In this document: piece by piece, positions 8,706 to 16,118 of the stretch
How positions within the stretch are numbered: the first letter of the stretch is position 1
How the letters are laid out: every line of letters begins with the position of its first letter
Origin: an uncultured Synergistales bacterium
Lineage (GTDB): Bacteria; Synergistota; Synergistia; Synergistales; Aminobacteriaceae
Direction: 5' to 3'
Assembly: GCA_905233455.1 (NCBI GenBank)
Contig: CAJOES010000001.1
Location: 1 to 51,928 of the forward strand
DNA: 51,928 nt
The notes under the pieces: generated by a model
What the model was told of the DNA's origin: nothing
The model's database searches: none
The model's input: only the letters and a program-made list of their open reading frames with translations
Made by a program: the position numbers and the translations under genes

Positions 8706-9416
8706 TTACCCTCCTAAATACGCCTTCCTGACCTCTTCAGAAGCAAGAAGCTCCTTGCCCGTTCCTGTCGTAACAATTCTTCCAGTCTCCATAACGTAGC
8801 CCCTGCTTGCTATGCTCAAGGCCATTTGCGCGTTCTGCTCAACAAGCAAAATCGTAGCTCCTGACTTGTGCAGGTCAGCGATAATGTCAAATATCTGCTC
8901 CACCAGAATCGGAGCAAGCCCCATAGACGGCTCATCAAGCATCAGCAGTTTCGGCCTGCTCATGAGTGCCCGTCCCATAGCCAGCATCTGCTGTTCACCG
9001 CCAGAAAGAGTCCCGGCAGTCTGTGAGTGTCTTTCCTTCAGACGCGGGAAAAGCTCATACACCTTCGCGAGATCCTCATCAATATTGTTCGTCTGGGTAT
9101 ATGCTCCCATCTCAAGATTCTCCTGAACTGTCATCTGCGCAAATACTCTTCTGCCTTCAGGAACCTGGGCTAATCCGCGCTCCACAATCTTGTGCGGGGG
9201 AACTTTCGCGAGGACATCACCGAGAAACGCTACACTGCCTGTTGACGGGTGAAGGAGTCCTGATATTGTGTTGAGCGTGGTAGACTTGCCGGCACCGTTC
9301 GCACCGATCAGCGTAACTATCTCGCCTTCATACACCTCAAACGATATGCCCTTTATTGCGTGAATGCTCCCGTAATACACGTTGATATTCTCTACCTTCA
9401 ATACAGGTTCAGACAT
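8706..9416 (-). CDS. livF: Branched-chain amino acid ABC transporter ATPase LivF
   Basis: A 236-residue single-cassette ATPase of the LivF type, with Walker A GANGAGKST (38-46), signature LSGGEQQ and Walker B MLDEPSMGLAP. With LivG it powers uptake of branched-chain amino acids through LivHM. The start has GGAGGG seven bases upstream, and the gene follows livG by three bases. Last gene of the operon, with a strong terminator after it. Confidence 0.95.
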   Translation of the reverse strand: MSEPVLKVENINVYYGSIHAIKGISFEVYEGEIVTLIGANGAGKSTTLNTISGLLHPSTGSVAFLGDVLAKVPPHKIVERGLAQVPEGRRVFAQMTVQENLEMGAYTQTNNIDEDLAKVYELFPRLKERHSQTAGTLSGGEQQMLAMGRALMSRPKLLMLDEPSMGLAPILVEQIFDIIADLHKSGATILLVEQNAQMALSIASRGYVMETGRIVTTGTGKELLASEEVRKAYLGG

Positions 9417-9419
9417 GGT

Positions 9420-10262
9420 TTAGCCCTCCTTCTTTCTGCCCAGATACGCCTCAATCACGGCGGGGTTGTTCTGAATCTCGTCGGGAGTGCCTTTAGCTAT
9501 GATCTGTCCGAAATTCAGCACGCATATTCCGTCGCAAATGTTCATTACGAGGCTCATATCATGCTCAATCAGAATAATAGCTATCTGGAACATTTCATGC
9601 ACTTTCCTTATGCTGTCGAGAAGTTCTGCCGTCTCTGACGGGTTCATGCCCGCGGCGGGTTCGTCCAGCAGCAGCAGCGTAGGATTGGTGGCAAGTGCCC
9701 GGACGATCTCCAGCCGTCTCTGTGCACCGTAAGGCAGTGATCCCGCAGGAACGTCGGCCATGTTCTGCATGTCGAATATCGATAACAGCTTCAACGCCCT
9801 TCTGTGTGCGGCGATCTCCTCACGCTTGTAGTTGGGCAGGCGCAGTATGGCACTAAGCATGTTGTAGCGCATTTCGTTGTTCATGGCTACCTTTACGTTG
9901 TCTGCAACACTAAGATTCTTGAAGAGCCTTATATTCTGGAACGTCCTCGCAATACCGGCCTTGTTGACCTGCCGTGTGTCCATTCCGTGCGTGTCCCTGC
10001 CGTTAAGCAGGATCGTCCCTGTTGTAGGCTGGTATACCTTCGTGAGCAGGTTGAACACCGTAGTTTTTCCCGCACCGTTAGGCCCGATAAGCCCGGCAAT
10101 CTCCGTCCTGCCTATAGTGAGGTTGAAGTCATCTACTGCCTTGATTCCGCCGAGAGTGATACCGAGATTGACGCACTCAAGCACGGGATCCCGCGCAATG
10201 TCCCGCTCAGGCAGTATCGCACGCGAGGGGACTGGAATATATTTTGTCTTTGCCTTAGTCAT
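9420..10262 (-). CDS. livG: Branched-chain amino acid ABC transporter ATPase LivG
   Basis: A 280-residue ATPase, with Walker A GPNGAGKTT (60-68), signature LPYGAQRRLEI and Walker B LLDEPAAGMNP. Compared with most LivG (about 255 residues), it carries an N-terminal extension of some 25 residues before the cassette. It pairs with LivF on the inner face of the membrane. Its ATG abuts the livM stop codon (TAGATG), so translation is coupled. Confidence 0.95.
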   Translation of the reverse strand: MTKAKTKYIPVPSRAILPERDIARDPVLECVNLGITLGGIKAVDDFNLTIGRTEIAGLIGPNGAGKTTVFNLLTKVYQPTTGTILLNGRDTHGMDTRQVNKAGIARTFQNIRLFKNLSVADNVKVAMNNEMRYNMLSAILRLPNYKREEIAAHRRALKLLSIFDMQNMADVPAGSLPYGAQRRLEIVRALATNPTLLLLDEPAAGMNPSETAELLDSIRKVHEMFQIAIILIEHDMSLVMNICDGICVLNFGQIIAKGTPDEIQNNPAVIEAYLGRKKEG

Positions 10263-11324
10263 CTATTCTGCCTCCTCTTTGCGTCTGAAGGGATTTAATC
10301 TTCCGAGAAATTCTTTTATCTCCGCATTATTCGTCGCAAGCATGGTTACAATCAGTATCACAGCATAAAGAAGCATCCTGTATTCAGAGAACTGCCGAAG
10401 TTTCTCCGGAAGTATGGTCAGTGCCGCCGCAGCTATGATTGAGCCGAGCATATTTCCTTGGCCTCCAAGCACAACAAACACCAGAATCAATATTGACGTG
10501 TTGAAGTCAAACTTATTCGCGACAATCGTTGAATAGTTCATCGCGAACAGTGCACCTGCCGCACCGGCCAATGCCGCAGACATAACGAATGCCATCATCT
10601 TATATTTCGTTATGTCGAGTCCTATGCTTTCAGCCGCAATCCTGTCATCACGTATTGCCATGAATGCACGGCCTGAACGCGAATTTACGAGGTTGAAGAC
10701 AATCATCAGCGAAATCATCAGCAAGATAAATCCTGCCGGGAATGTTGCAATTTTTTGTATTCCGCTTATTCCCATAGGCCCGCGAATAATCAGCCTTCCT
10801 CCCTTCAGCAGTCTTGTTGTGTCCGTAAGCATACTGAAATGAAGACCTCCGGAATCCATTCCGAGATAAAAATTATTGAGTACGCTTTTTATTATTTCCC
10901 CAAAAGCCAGCGTAACTATCGCCAGATAATCACCTTTCAGCCTCAATACAGGAATACCTATCAGGAATCCAGCTATTGCCGCAAATATCGCCGCAATGAT
11001 CATAGCAACAGCAAGCCTTAACGGTGCATATGTTATAGTCTTCTGCATGATTATCGCCGCAGCAACTCCGGAGAATGCTCCGACTGACATGAACCCCGCA
11101 TGACCGAGCGACAATTCACCGAGAACACCTACAACAAGATTCAGTGATACCGCCATCACCATATATGCACAGATGGGCACGAGCATTCCGCGCATTGAGG
11201 AACTCAGGAATTTTGTACTGCTCATGACCTGGCAGACTGCATACGCAACGATCACAACAGCATACGTCAAATATATTCTTCTGGCTTCAACACGCTTCAA
11301 GTTAATTAACCGTCTCATAGTCAT
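10263..11324 (-). CDS. livM: Branched-chain amino acid ABC transporter permease LivM
   Basis: A 353-residue inner-membrane protein with about nine hydrophobic segments and the LivM loop around GDYLAIVTLAFGEI (near residue 150), plus the C-terminal LGGQGNMLGSIIAAA region. It makes the membrane channel with LivH. GAAGGTG precedes the start; it begins two bases after livH ends. An ATG two codons further in is an alternative start. Confidence 0.95.
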   Translation of the reverse strand: MTMRRLINLKRVEARRIYLTYAVVIVAYAVCQVMSSTKFLSSSMRGMLVPICAYMVMAVSLNLVVGVLGELSLGHAGFMSVGAFSGVAAAIIMQKTITYAPLRLAVAMIIAAIFAAIAGFLIGIPVLRLKGDYLAIVTLAFGEIIKSVLNNFYLGMDSGGLHFSMLTDTTRLLKGGRLIIRGPMGISGIQKIATFPAGFILLMISLMIVFNLVNSRSGRAFMAIRDDRIAAESIGLDITKYKMMAFVMSAALAGAAGALFAMNYSTIVANKFDFNTSILILVFVVLGGQGNMLGSIIAAAALTILPEKLRQFSEYRMLLYAVILIVTMLATNNAEIKEFLGRLNPFRRKEEAE

Positions 11325-11326
11325 AA

Positions 11327-12208
11327 TTACACCTTCTCCTGTGTCATGCGTCCCAAAAGTCCGGCGGGCTTCACCAGCAGTACAATGATCAGCACCGCAA
11401 ACACTACTGCATCAGAAAGCTGGCTTGATATGTATGCTTTCGCGAAAATCTCAATCACTCCAAGCATTATCCCTCCGAGAAATGCCCCCGGTATTGAGCC
11501 AATGCCACCGAACACTGCCGCAGTGAATGCCTTTATGCCCGGAAGTGCCCCGGTTGTAGGCATCAGTGTGGGATATGCCGAACACAATAACGCTCCCGCA
11601 ATAGCCGCAAGCCCTGAACCTATCGCGAACGTGAGCGAGATTGTAGCATTTACGTTTATCCCCATGAGCTGTGCCGCCCCTTTGTCCTCAGAACATGCCC
11701 GCATAGCCTTTCCGAGCCTCGTCTTGCCGATGAACAGAGATAATACCGCCATAATCACGACACATGACGCTATAGTGAGAACCGTAACGTGTGATACGGA
11801 TAACCGGCCGTCAAACAGCTTGAATGCCCCTCTGCCTATGATTGAAGGGAAAACTTTCGGGTTTGATGACCACAGCAGCAATGCAGTGTTCTGCAGAAAG
11901 TAGCTCATGCCTATAGCCGTAATCAGCACTGCAAGGGACGGAGCCTGACGCAAAGGTTTGTACGCAAGACGCTCTACCACCATTCCGAGAACTGTGCATA
12001 CAAGCATAGCCAGCGCAACACCCGCAAACGGATTCAGGCCGTAACGCGATACAGCATAGAAGCATACATACGCACCGACCATGATAACGTCGCCGTGAGC
12101 AAAGTTGAGCATTTTCGCAATGCCGTAAACCATCGTATAGCCTAAAGCAATAATCGCGTAGATACTGCCGAGGCTAATGCCGCTGATTAAGAAATTCAGG
12201 AATATCAT
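11327..12208 (-). CDS. livH: Branched-chain amino acid ABC transporter permease LivH
   Basis: A 293-residue inner-membrane permease with the family N-terminus (LGSIYAIIALGYTMVYGI, residues 13-30; NFAHGD near 35) and C-terminal GGIGSIPGAFLGG. It is the partner of LivM. It starts 92 bases downstream of livK, beyond an intrinsic terminator, so its expression depends on read-through or an unseen promoter. AGGAGA lies about ten bases before the ATG. Confidence 0.95.
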   Translation of the reverse strand: MIFLNFLISGISLGSIYAIIALGYTMVYGIAKMLNFAHGDVIMVGAYVCFYAVSRYGLNPFAGVALAMLVCTVLGMVVERLAYKPLRQAPSLAVLITAIGMSYFLQNTALLLWSSNPKVFPSIIGRGAFKLFDGRLSVSHVTVLTIASCVVIMAVLSLFIGKTRLGKAMRACSEDKGAAQLMGINVNATISLTFAIGSGLAAIAGALLCSAYPTLMPTTGALPGIKAFTAAVFGGIGSIPGAFLGGIMLGVIEIFAKAYISSQLSDAVVFAVLIIVLLVKPAGLLGRMTQEKV

Positions 12209-12230
12209 TAAAATTTTTGTCTCCTCTGCA

Positions 12231-12282
12231 TAAAAAATGACAGCCTGAGAATTTTTTACGGCCGCTAAACTCTCAGACTGTC
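12231..12282 (-). terminator. Internal terminator between livK and livH
   Basis: Read leftwards, arms of twelve bases (GACAGTCTGAGA and TCTCAGGCTGTC, one G-T pair) enclose a 20-base loop and are followed by ATTTTTTA. This is a textbook intrinsic terminator inside the operon, expected to favour binding protein over membrane subunits. Confidence 0.85.
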
Positions 12283-12300
12283 CATGAATGTTTTTATCTG

Positions 12301-13422
12301 TTAGTCAAGTCCGACATATGCGCCGTTCCTGATTACCATACCCTTAGGATCTTTCGTTACTTCGCCGTTTGCACTCCACCTGACGTTTTCTCCGGTCAGT
12401 CCGTTGAATACCATCGTAGTGAACTGTTCGATCATCTTCGGGCAAAGCGACTCTGCGTCCTCTGAAGGATCAGCCTTTGCCTGAGTCAGTGCCTGGCAGT
12501 AAGCATACACGCAGTCATAACCGTCTGCCGCAAACTGATTCGGTACTTCTCCGTGCCTCTTCTGATACTCTGCAACGAATTTCACCGTGCGGTCGTCTTT
12601 TGCGTCTGCATTGAACGGGGTAAGGAGCATTACGCCTTCTGCAAGGGACTTGTCGAAGCCTTCCATCGTCAGAATGCCGTCCATGCCGTCAATCCCGAAC
12701 CATTTCGGAGCATATCCCATAGCCTGAGCCTGTGCAAGAATGAGTGATGCCGGCTGATAGTACATCGGAAGGAATACGAGTTCCGCGCCTTTGTTCTGTG
12801 CGTCTGTGAGCTGTACGGAAAAATCTGTGTCGTTGCCGTCCGCAAATGTTGTTGTGCTTACGATCTCAAGACCAAATTTCCCGGCATTCTCCGCGAATGT
12901 GTCATATACGCCCTTAGAGTAAACATCATCATTCTTCCAGATTACTGCAACTTTCTTCGCGAGTCCCTTCTCGCCGATATACTGTGCGCTTGCTGTTCCC
13001 TGGTTGGGGTCAACAAAGCACATCTGGAACACGTTATCTTTGCCTTCAGTTACTGCCGCCGATGATGCTGAAGGCGTGAGGGCAAAAATCCTGTCAGCGA
13101 AATTCTCTGCCGCTGTTGCCTCACAGGGTTTTGACGTTACTGAACCCATAGAGACCTGCATACCCCAGTCCTTGAGGGCGTTATAGGCGTTCACTGCCTT
13201 TTCTGCGTCGTGTGTGTCGTCCTCATAGCGAAGCTCAAACTGTATGCCGCCCATTGCGTTAATCTCGTCAACCGCTATCTGTGCTCCCCTCATTGCCGCC
13301 ATGCCGTATATTGCCGCACCGCCTGTAAGAGGCCCTGTTGCACCGATCTTGAATGATGCGCCGAATGCACTTGCTGCCATTGCGAGAACCATAACTGCAC
13401 ACACAAATATTTTTTTGCTCAT
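12301..13422 (-). CDS. livK: Branched-chain amino acid binding protein LivK/LivJ
   Basis: A 373-residue periplasmic protein: signal peptide about residues 1-22 (ending SAFGA), then a peripla_BP_6 fold starting KIGATGPLTGG, with NAYNALKDWG, TPSASSAAVTEG and QFAADGYDCVYAY blocks typical of Leu/Ile/Val-binding proteins. AAAGGAG precedes the ATG by about twelve bases. First gene of the liv operon; terminator-like hairpins lie both before it (13511-13540) and after it (12231-12282). The exact amino acid bound is not readable. Confidence 0.92.
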   Translation of the reverse strand: MSKKIFVCAVMVLAMAASAFGASFKIGATGPLTGGAAIYGMAAMRGAQIAVDEINAMGGIQFELRYEDDTHDAEKAVNAYNALKDWGMQVSMGSVTSKPCEATAAENFADRIFALTPSASSAAVTEGKDNVFQMCFVDPNQGTASAQYIGEKGLAKKVAVIWKNDDVYSKGVYDTFAENAGKFGLEIVSTTTFADGNDTDFSVQLTDAQNKGAELVFLPMYYQPASLILAQAQAMGYAPKWFGIDGMDGILTMEGFDKSLAEGVMLLTPFNADAKDDRTVKFVAEYQKRHGEVPNQFAADGYDCVYAYCQALTQAKADPSEDAESLCPKMIEQFTTMVFNGLTGENVRWSANGEVTKDPKGMVIRNGAYVGLD

Positions 13423-13510
13423 GGTTTTTGTTTTCTCCTTTATATGATTTATGCCTGTCCTGAATATCCCTACGGCCTATTGAGATTTTCAGGTCTGAAG
13501 CCTTAATGCA

Positions 13511-13540
13511 CAAAAAAGCGGCCTGTTGGAGTTCAGCCGC
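13511..13540 (-). terminator. Terminator-like hairpin upstream of livK (possible attenuator)
   Basis: Read leftwards, GCGGC and GCCGC form a five-base GC stem around a 13-base loop, followed by six T. It lies about 90 bases before the livK start and 40 bases after the stop of a small Ile/Val/Leu-rich frame. It could simply end the tRNA transcript, or act as the terminator arm of an attenuator for livKHMGF. Confidence 0.65.
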
Positions 13541-13579
13541 CTTGTTGTCTCATTCATATAGTTTATGCCTCACTCCAGC

Positions 13580-13690
13580 CTATTCGGTTTTGAGCCTGTC
13601 TATGATAAGGACAGCACGAATAATAATTGCCGGAATCAGAGCAGAAAAAAGAGCATCAACACTAAAATTACTGCTGTGAAATTTCTTCAT
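13580..13690 (-). CDS. Small Ile/Val/Leu-rich ORF, candidate leader peptide of livKHMGF
   Basis: A 36-codon frame starting at an ATG with GAGGAGGG twelve bases upstream. Residues 21-30 read AIIIRAVLII, so seven of ten codons are for branched-chain amino acids, like the leaders of ilv and leu operons. The RNA over the Leu-Ile-Ile codons can fold: CTGTC and GACAG pair around them. A terminator-like hairpin follows 40 bases after the stop, then livK. Function as a leader is inference; it might instead be a small one-helix membrane peptide, or not translated at all. Confidence 0.45.
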   Translation of the reverse strand: MKKFHSSNFSVDALFSALIPAIIIRAVLIIDRLKTE

Positions 13691-13720
13691 TGTGTCTAAT
13701 GCCCTCCTCATAGTCTTTAA

Positions 13721-13797
13721 TGGCGCGGTAGGCAGGATTCGAACCCACGACCTAAGGTTCCGTAGACCTTCGCTCTATCCAACTGAGCTACTACCGC
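13721..13797 (-). tRNA. tRNA-Arg (anticodon ACG)
   Basis: Full cloverleaf on the minus strand: acceptor GCGGTAG/CTACCGC, anticodon stem AAGGT/ACCTT with loop CTACGGA, T-arm with TTCGAAT, and encoded CCA. Follows tRNA-Ser by 13 bases in the same transcript. Confidence 0.96.
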
Positions 13798-13810
13798 AAT
13801 CTTAGTATTA

Positions 13811-13903
13811 TGGCGGTGGGTGTGAGATTCGAACTCACGATAGAGTTTTATCCCCTATACTCACTTAGCAGGCGAGCGCCTTCAGCCTCTCGGCCAACCC
13901 ACC
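13811..13903 (-). tRNA. tRNA-Ser (anticodon GCT)
   Basis: Class II tRNA with a long variable arm: acceptor GGTGGGT/ACCCACC, anticodon stem CTCGC/GTGAG with loop CTGCTAA, T-loop TTCGAAT, encoded CCA. It sits about 20 bases after a strong promoter. Confidence 0.96.
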
Positions 13904-13927
13904 ATATTGCGTAAAAACAGGGGATAT

Positions 13928-13954
13928 ATTATAACGCGGATAAAAAGTTGTCAA
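13928..13954 (-). promoter_or_regulatory. Strong sigma-70-type promoter for tRNA-Ser/tRNA-Arg
   Basis: Read leftwards, consensus TTGACA (13949-13954) and consensus TATAAT (13928-13933) are separated by 15 bases, slightly short of the ideal 17. The predicted start would be near 13920, just before tRNA-Ser. Read-through could continue into the small leader ORF and livK, as no terminator lies between tRNA-Arg and that ORF. Confidence 0.75.
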
Positions 13955-13973
13955 ATTTTTACGTGGTTTTTAC

Positions 13974-14882
13974 TCATTCATCATGTCTGCGTATCAATCC
14001 CTTTATGTCATTCTCACTGCAATAGCGTATGAACCTCAGCACTGCAGGCGTAAGGTAATGATCCTTCAGGTGAGTCATGTATATAGTCCTGAAGCAGTCG
14101 TCCCGTTCAATCTTCAGCACAGCCACGTTAAAGTTCCTCAGTGCATGTATGGACGCAACAAAAGACACTCCGAACCCTTCAGCAACAAGCGCGGCTATGC
14201 TCTCTTCATCCGGTGCTTTTGCGGCAGCCTGCGGATCAAGTCCTTCGCTCTCCAGTATCTGATGAATCAGCGGCCTTAACCCGACATCATCGGAGTAATC
14301 TACATACGGGAATGATGCAAGCTCCATAAGGCTTATGCTTTCACGCCCGGCTAACTCGTGGCCTTTGGGGACTATTGCAACAAGCTCCTGCTTCATCAGC
14401 GGGATATAGTTTATCTCCGGCATAACAGGCTCAATCGTGCATACGCCAACATCAAACTTTCCTGATTTGAGGCCGTCAATTATGCTATGCGATGAGGCTT
14501 GATGAAAATGGAATGTGCATTTATCATTCTCCGGTATCTCCAGAAAGCACCGTGCAACTTTGGGTATAAGCCTTCTTCCGAACGGCACGTTATATGCAAG
14601 GTCAATATGTCCGGTTGCTTCATTCGAGAGCCTTTTTGCTTTCTGCGTGATGAACTCCAGGTGCTCAAGCAGGGGCTTCAACTGTTCGGAGTAATACCTG
14701 CCGTATTTGGTCAGCTCGACATGCCGTCCCTTGCGTTCAAAGAGGATAAAGCCTAATTCATCTTCAAGGCGCGCTATAGATGTGCTGAGTGAAGGCTGCG
14801 CTATGTGGTGAATATCAGCGGCAACATGAAAATTAAGTTCCTTTGCTATAGTACAGAAGTAATACAACTGCTGCAGCGTCAT
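13974..14882 (-). CDS. LysR family transcriptional regulator
   Basis: A 302-residue regulator with an N-terminal winged helix-turn-helix (QQLYYFCTIAKELNFHVAAD then QPSLSTSIARLEDELG) and a LysR substrate-binding domain (GKFDVGVCTIEP near residue 125; VAIVPKGHELAG). The ATG at 14882 is preceded by GGAGGG eight bases upstream; an earlier start would add ten residues not expected in the family. It diverges from aroD across 127 bases and probably controls it, with an aromatic-pathway intermediate as a possible effector (inference). Confidence 0.9.
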   Translation of the reverse strand: MTLQQLYYFCTIAKELNFHVAADIHHIAQPSLSTSIARLEDELGFILFERKGRHVELTKYGRYYSEQLKPLLEHLEFITQKAKRLSNEATGHIDLAYNVPFGRRLIPKVARCFLEIPENDKCTFHFHQASSHSIIDGLKSGKFDVGVCTIEPVMPEINYIPLMKQELVAIVPKGHELAGRESISLMELASFPYVDYSDDVGLRPLIHQILESEGLDPQAAAKAPDEESIAALVAEGFGVSFVASIHALRNFNVAVLKIERDDCFRTIYMTHLKDHYLTPAVLRFIRYCSENDIKGLIRRHDE

Positions 14883-14930
14883 GGAAAAATCCCTCCAGCT
14901 AAAAGCTATCAATAAATATAATTTTTGCGA

Positions 14931-14958
14931 TTGGATAACGGTCAGAAACTATTATAGA
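14931..14958 (+). promoter_or_regulatory. Candidate aroD promoter
   Basis: TTGGAT (14931-14936) and TATAGA (14953-14958) with a 16-base spacer, about 50 bases before the aroD ATG. No clear LysR box was recognised around it. Confidence 0.4.
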
Positions 14959-15009
14959 ATATTTTTACAATTTCCCGGAGAGAAAAAAATTTAAGGAGAC
15001 TGCATATAA

Positions 15010-15801
15010 ATGAAGACGGTAAATGTTCGCGGGGTTGAGCTTGGTGCTGGAGTACCCAAAACAATAGTTCCGATAGTGGCAAAGACAAGAGAAGCAATTA
15101 TAGAGAAAGCAAAAGAGATAACCACGCTTCCTGCAGATCTGGTTGAATGGCGGGCAGATTTCTATGATGATTTATTTGACACGCCCAAACTGCTGGAGAC
15201 ATTGAAGGAACTTCGCAGGACTCTGGGCAATATCCCGGTACTGTTCACGATAAGAACTAAACCTGAAGGCGGGGAAGTAGCACCGTCATTTGAGGATTAC
15301 GCCAATGCTAATATTGCCGTCGCAAAAAGCGGTGATGCAGATCTCGCTGATGTCGAGATGTTCTGGGGAAATACCGACTGGAACGGCAAAGTCTCCGAAG
15401 TGTCCGCAAAACTCACGGGAAAAATTCATTCGGCGGGATGTCTGGTTGTAGGCTCAAGGCATAACTTCTCTGCAACCCCGGCCAAGTCAGAAATCATTGC
15501 GACGCTCAGGAAACAGCAGGACGCAGGCGCAGACCTCCCGAAAATTGCCGTAATGCCCAAGAGCAAAGGTGATGTCATGATGCTTCTGTCGGCATCGTAT
15601 GAGTTCGCCAGCCAGTATTCAGACCGTCCGTTCCTCACGATCTCTATGGGGCCCAAGGGAATGGTTACCCGTGTTGCGTGTGAATTGTCTGGATCGTGCA
15701 TGACTTTCGGCGCGGCAGGACAGGCAAGTGCACCGGGACAGATTCAGGTTGGGGATCTGAAGGGAATGCTTGAGCTGGTGCACAGGTCATCACAGGAATA
15801 A
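15010..15801 (+). CDS. aroD: Type I 3-dehydroquinate dehydratase
   Basis: A 263-residue cytosolic enzyme that dehydrates 3-dehydroquinate to 3-dehydroshikimate through a Schiff base. Visible family features are EWR (46-48), the catalytic pair H151 (SRHNFSATP) and K178 (LPKIAVMPKS), and the C-terminal MGPKG...GSCMTFG...SAPGQI block. AAGGAGA lies eleven bases before the ATG. No other shikimate genes are adjacent; with a LysR regulator alongside, it could serve biosynthesis or quinate/shikimate use. Confidence 0.93.
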   Translation: MKTVNVRGVELGAGVPKTIVPIVAKTREAIIEKAKEITTLPADLVEWRADFYDDLFDTPKLLETLKELRRTLGNIPVLFTIRTKPEGGEVAPSFEDYANANIAVAKSGDADLADVEMFWGNTDWNGKVSEVSAKLTGKIHSAGCLVVGSRHNFSATPAKSEIIATLRKQQDAGADLPKIAVMPKSKGDVMMLLSASYEFASQYSDRPFLTISMGPKGMVTRVACELSGSCMTFGAAGQASAPGQIQVGDLKGMLELVHRSSQE

Positions 15802-16041
15802 CCTTGCACACGGTCAGCCATCGGACGGCAGGGAGTCCATGAAGTTTCAGTGCGGCAGTCCCTGTCATGCAGTGCGTTACGACGGGTTTGAGTGTGTGCT
15901 GTTGATTGCAACAGAAGTTTCCGGCGTAATTATGCCTGTTTGATTGGGTTTGCTGTACGGTGATGAATGGCTTTTACTGCTGTCCGTTATGGCCGTGAAG
16001 TGATAGATAATTATGTGAAGTAAAATCCTTCTATGGTATTG
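15802..16041. other. Long spacer after aroD with a hairpin and small frames
   Basis: Between the aroD stop and a terminator lie about 240 bases with no recognised gene. GGCAGGGA (15828-15835) can pair with TCCCTGTC (15859-15866). A 34-codon frame starts at 15839 after AGGGAG. A 76-codon frame on the other strand (15877-16107) runs into the terminator and is not credible. This may be a long 3' untranslated region, a decayed gene or an unrecognised small RNA. Confidence 0.3.
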
Positions 16042-16074
16042 CCCTCCGGTGAATCTTTTGCCGGGGGGGTTTTT
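16042..16074 (+). terminator. Intrinsic terminator before the restriction-modification locus
   Basis: CCCTCCGG pairs with CCGGGGGG (one G-T pair) around an eleven-base loop, followed by TTTTT. It separates aroD and its long trailer from the next gene, whose ATG is 45 bases further on. Confidence 0.8.
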
Positions 16075-16118
16075 GTTGTCTGCTATACTAACCGCAAAAT
16101 ATTTCACGGAGTTGTATT

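Noticed and set aside
12209-12300. Riboswitch between livK and livH
   Set aside because: The only structure is a simple long stem followed by T, fully explained as an intrinsic terminator.
15877-16107. A 76-codon frame on the minus strand in the aroD to restriction-gene spacer
   Set aside because: It runs through the intrinsic terminator and into the start region of the next gene, has no ribosome site and no recognisable domain.
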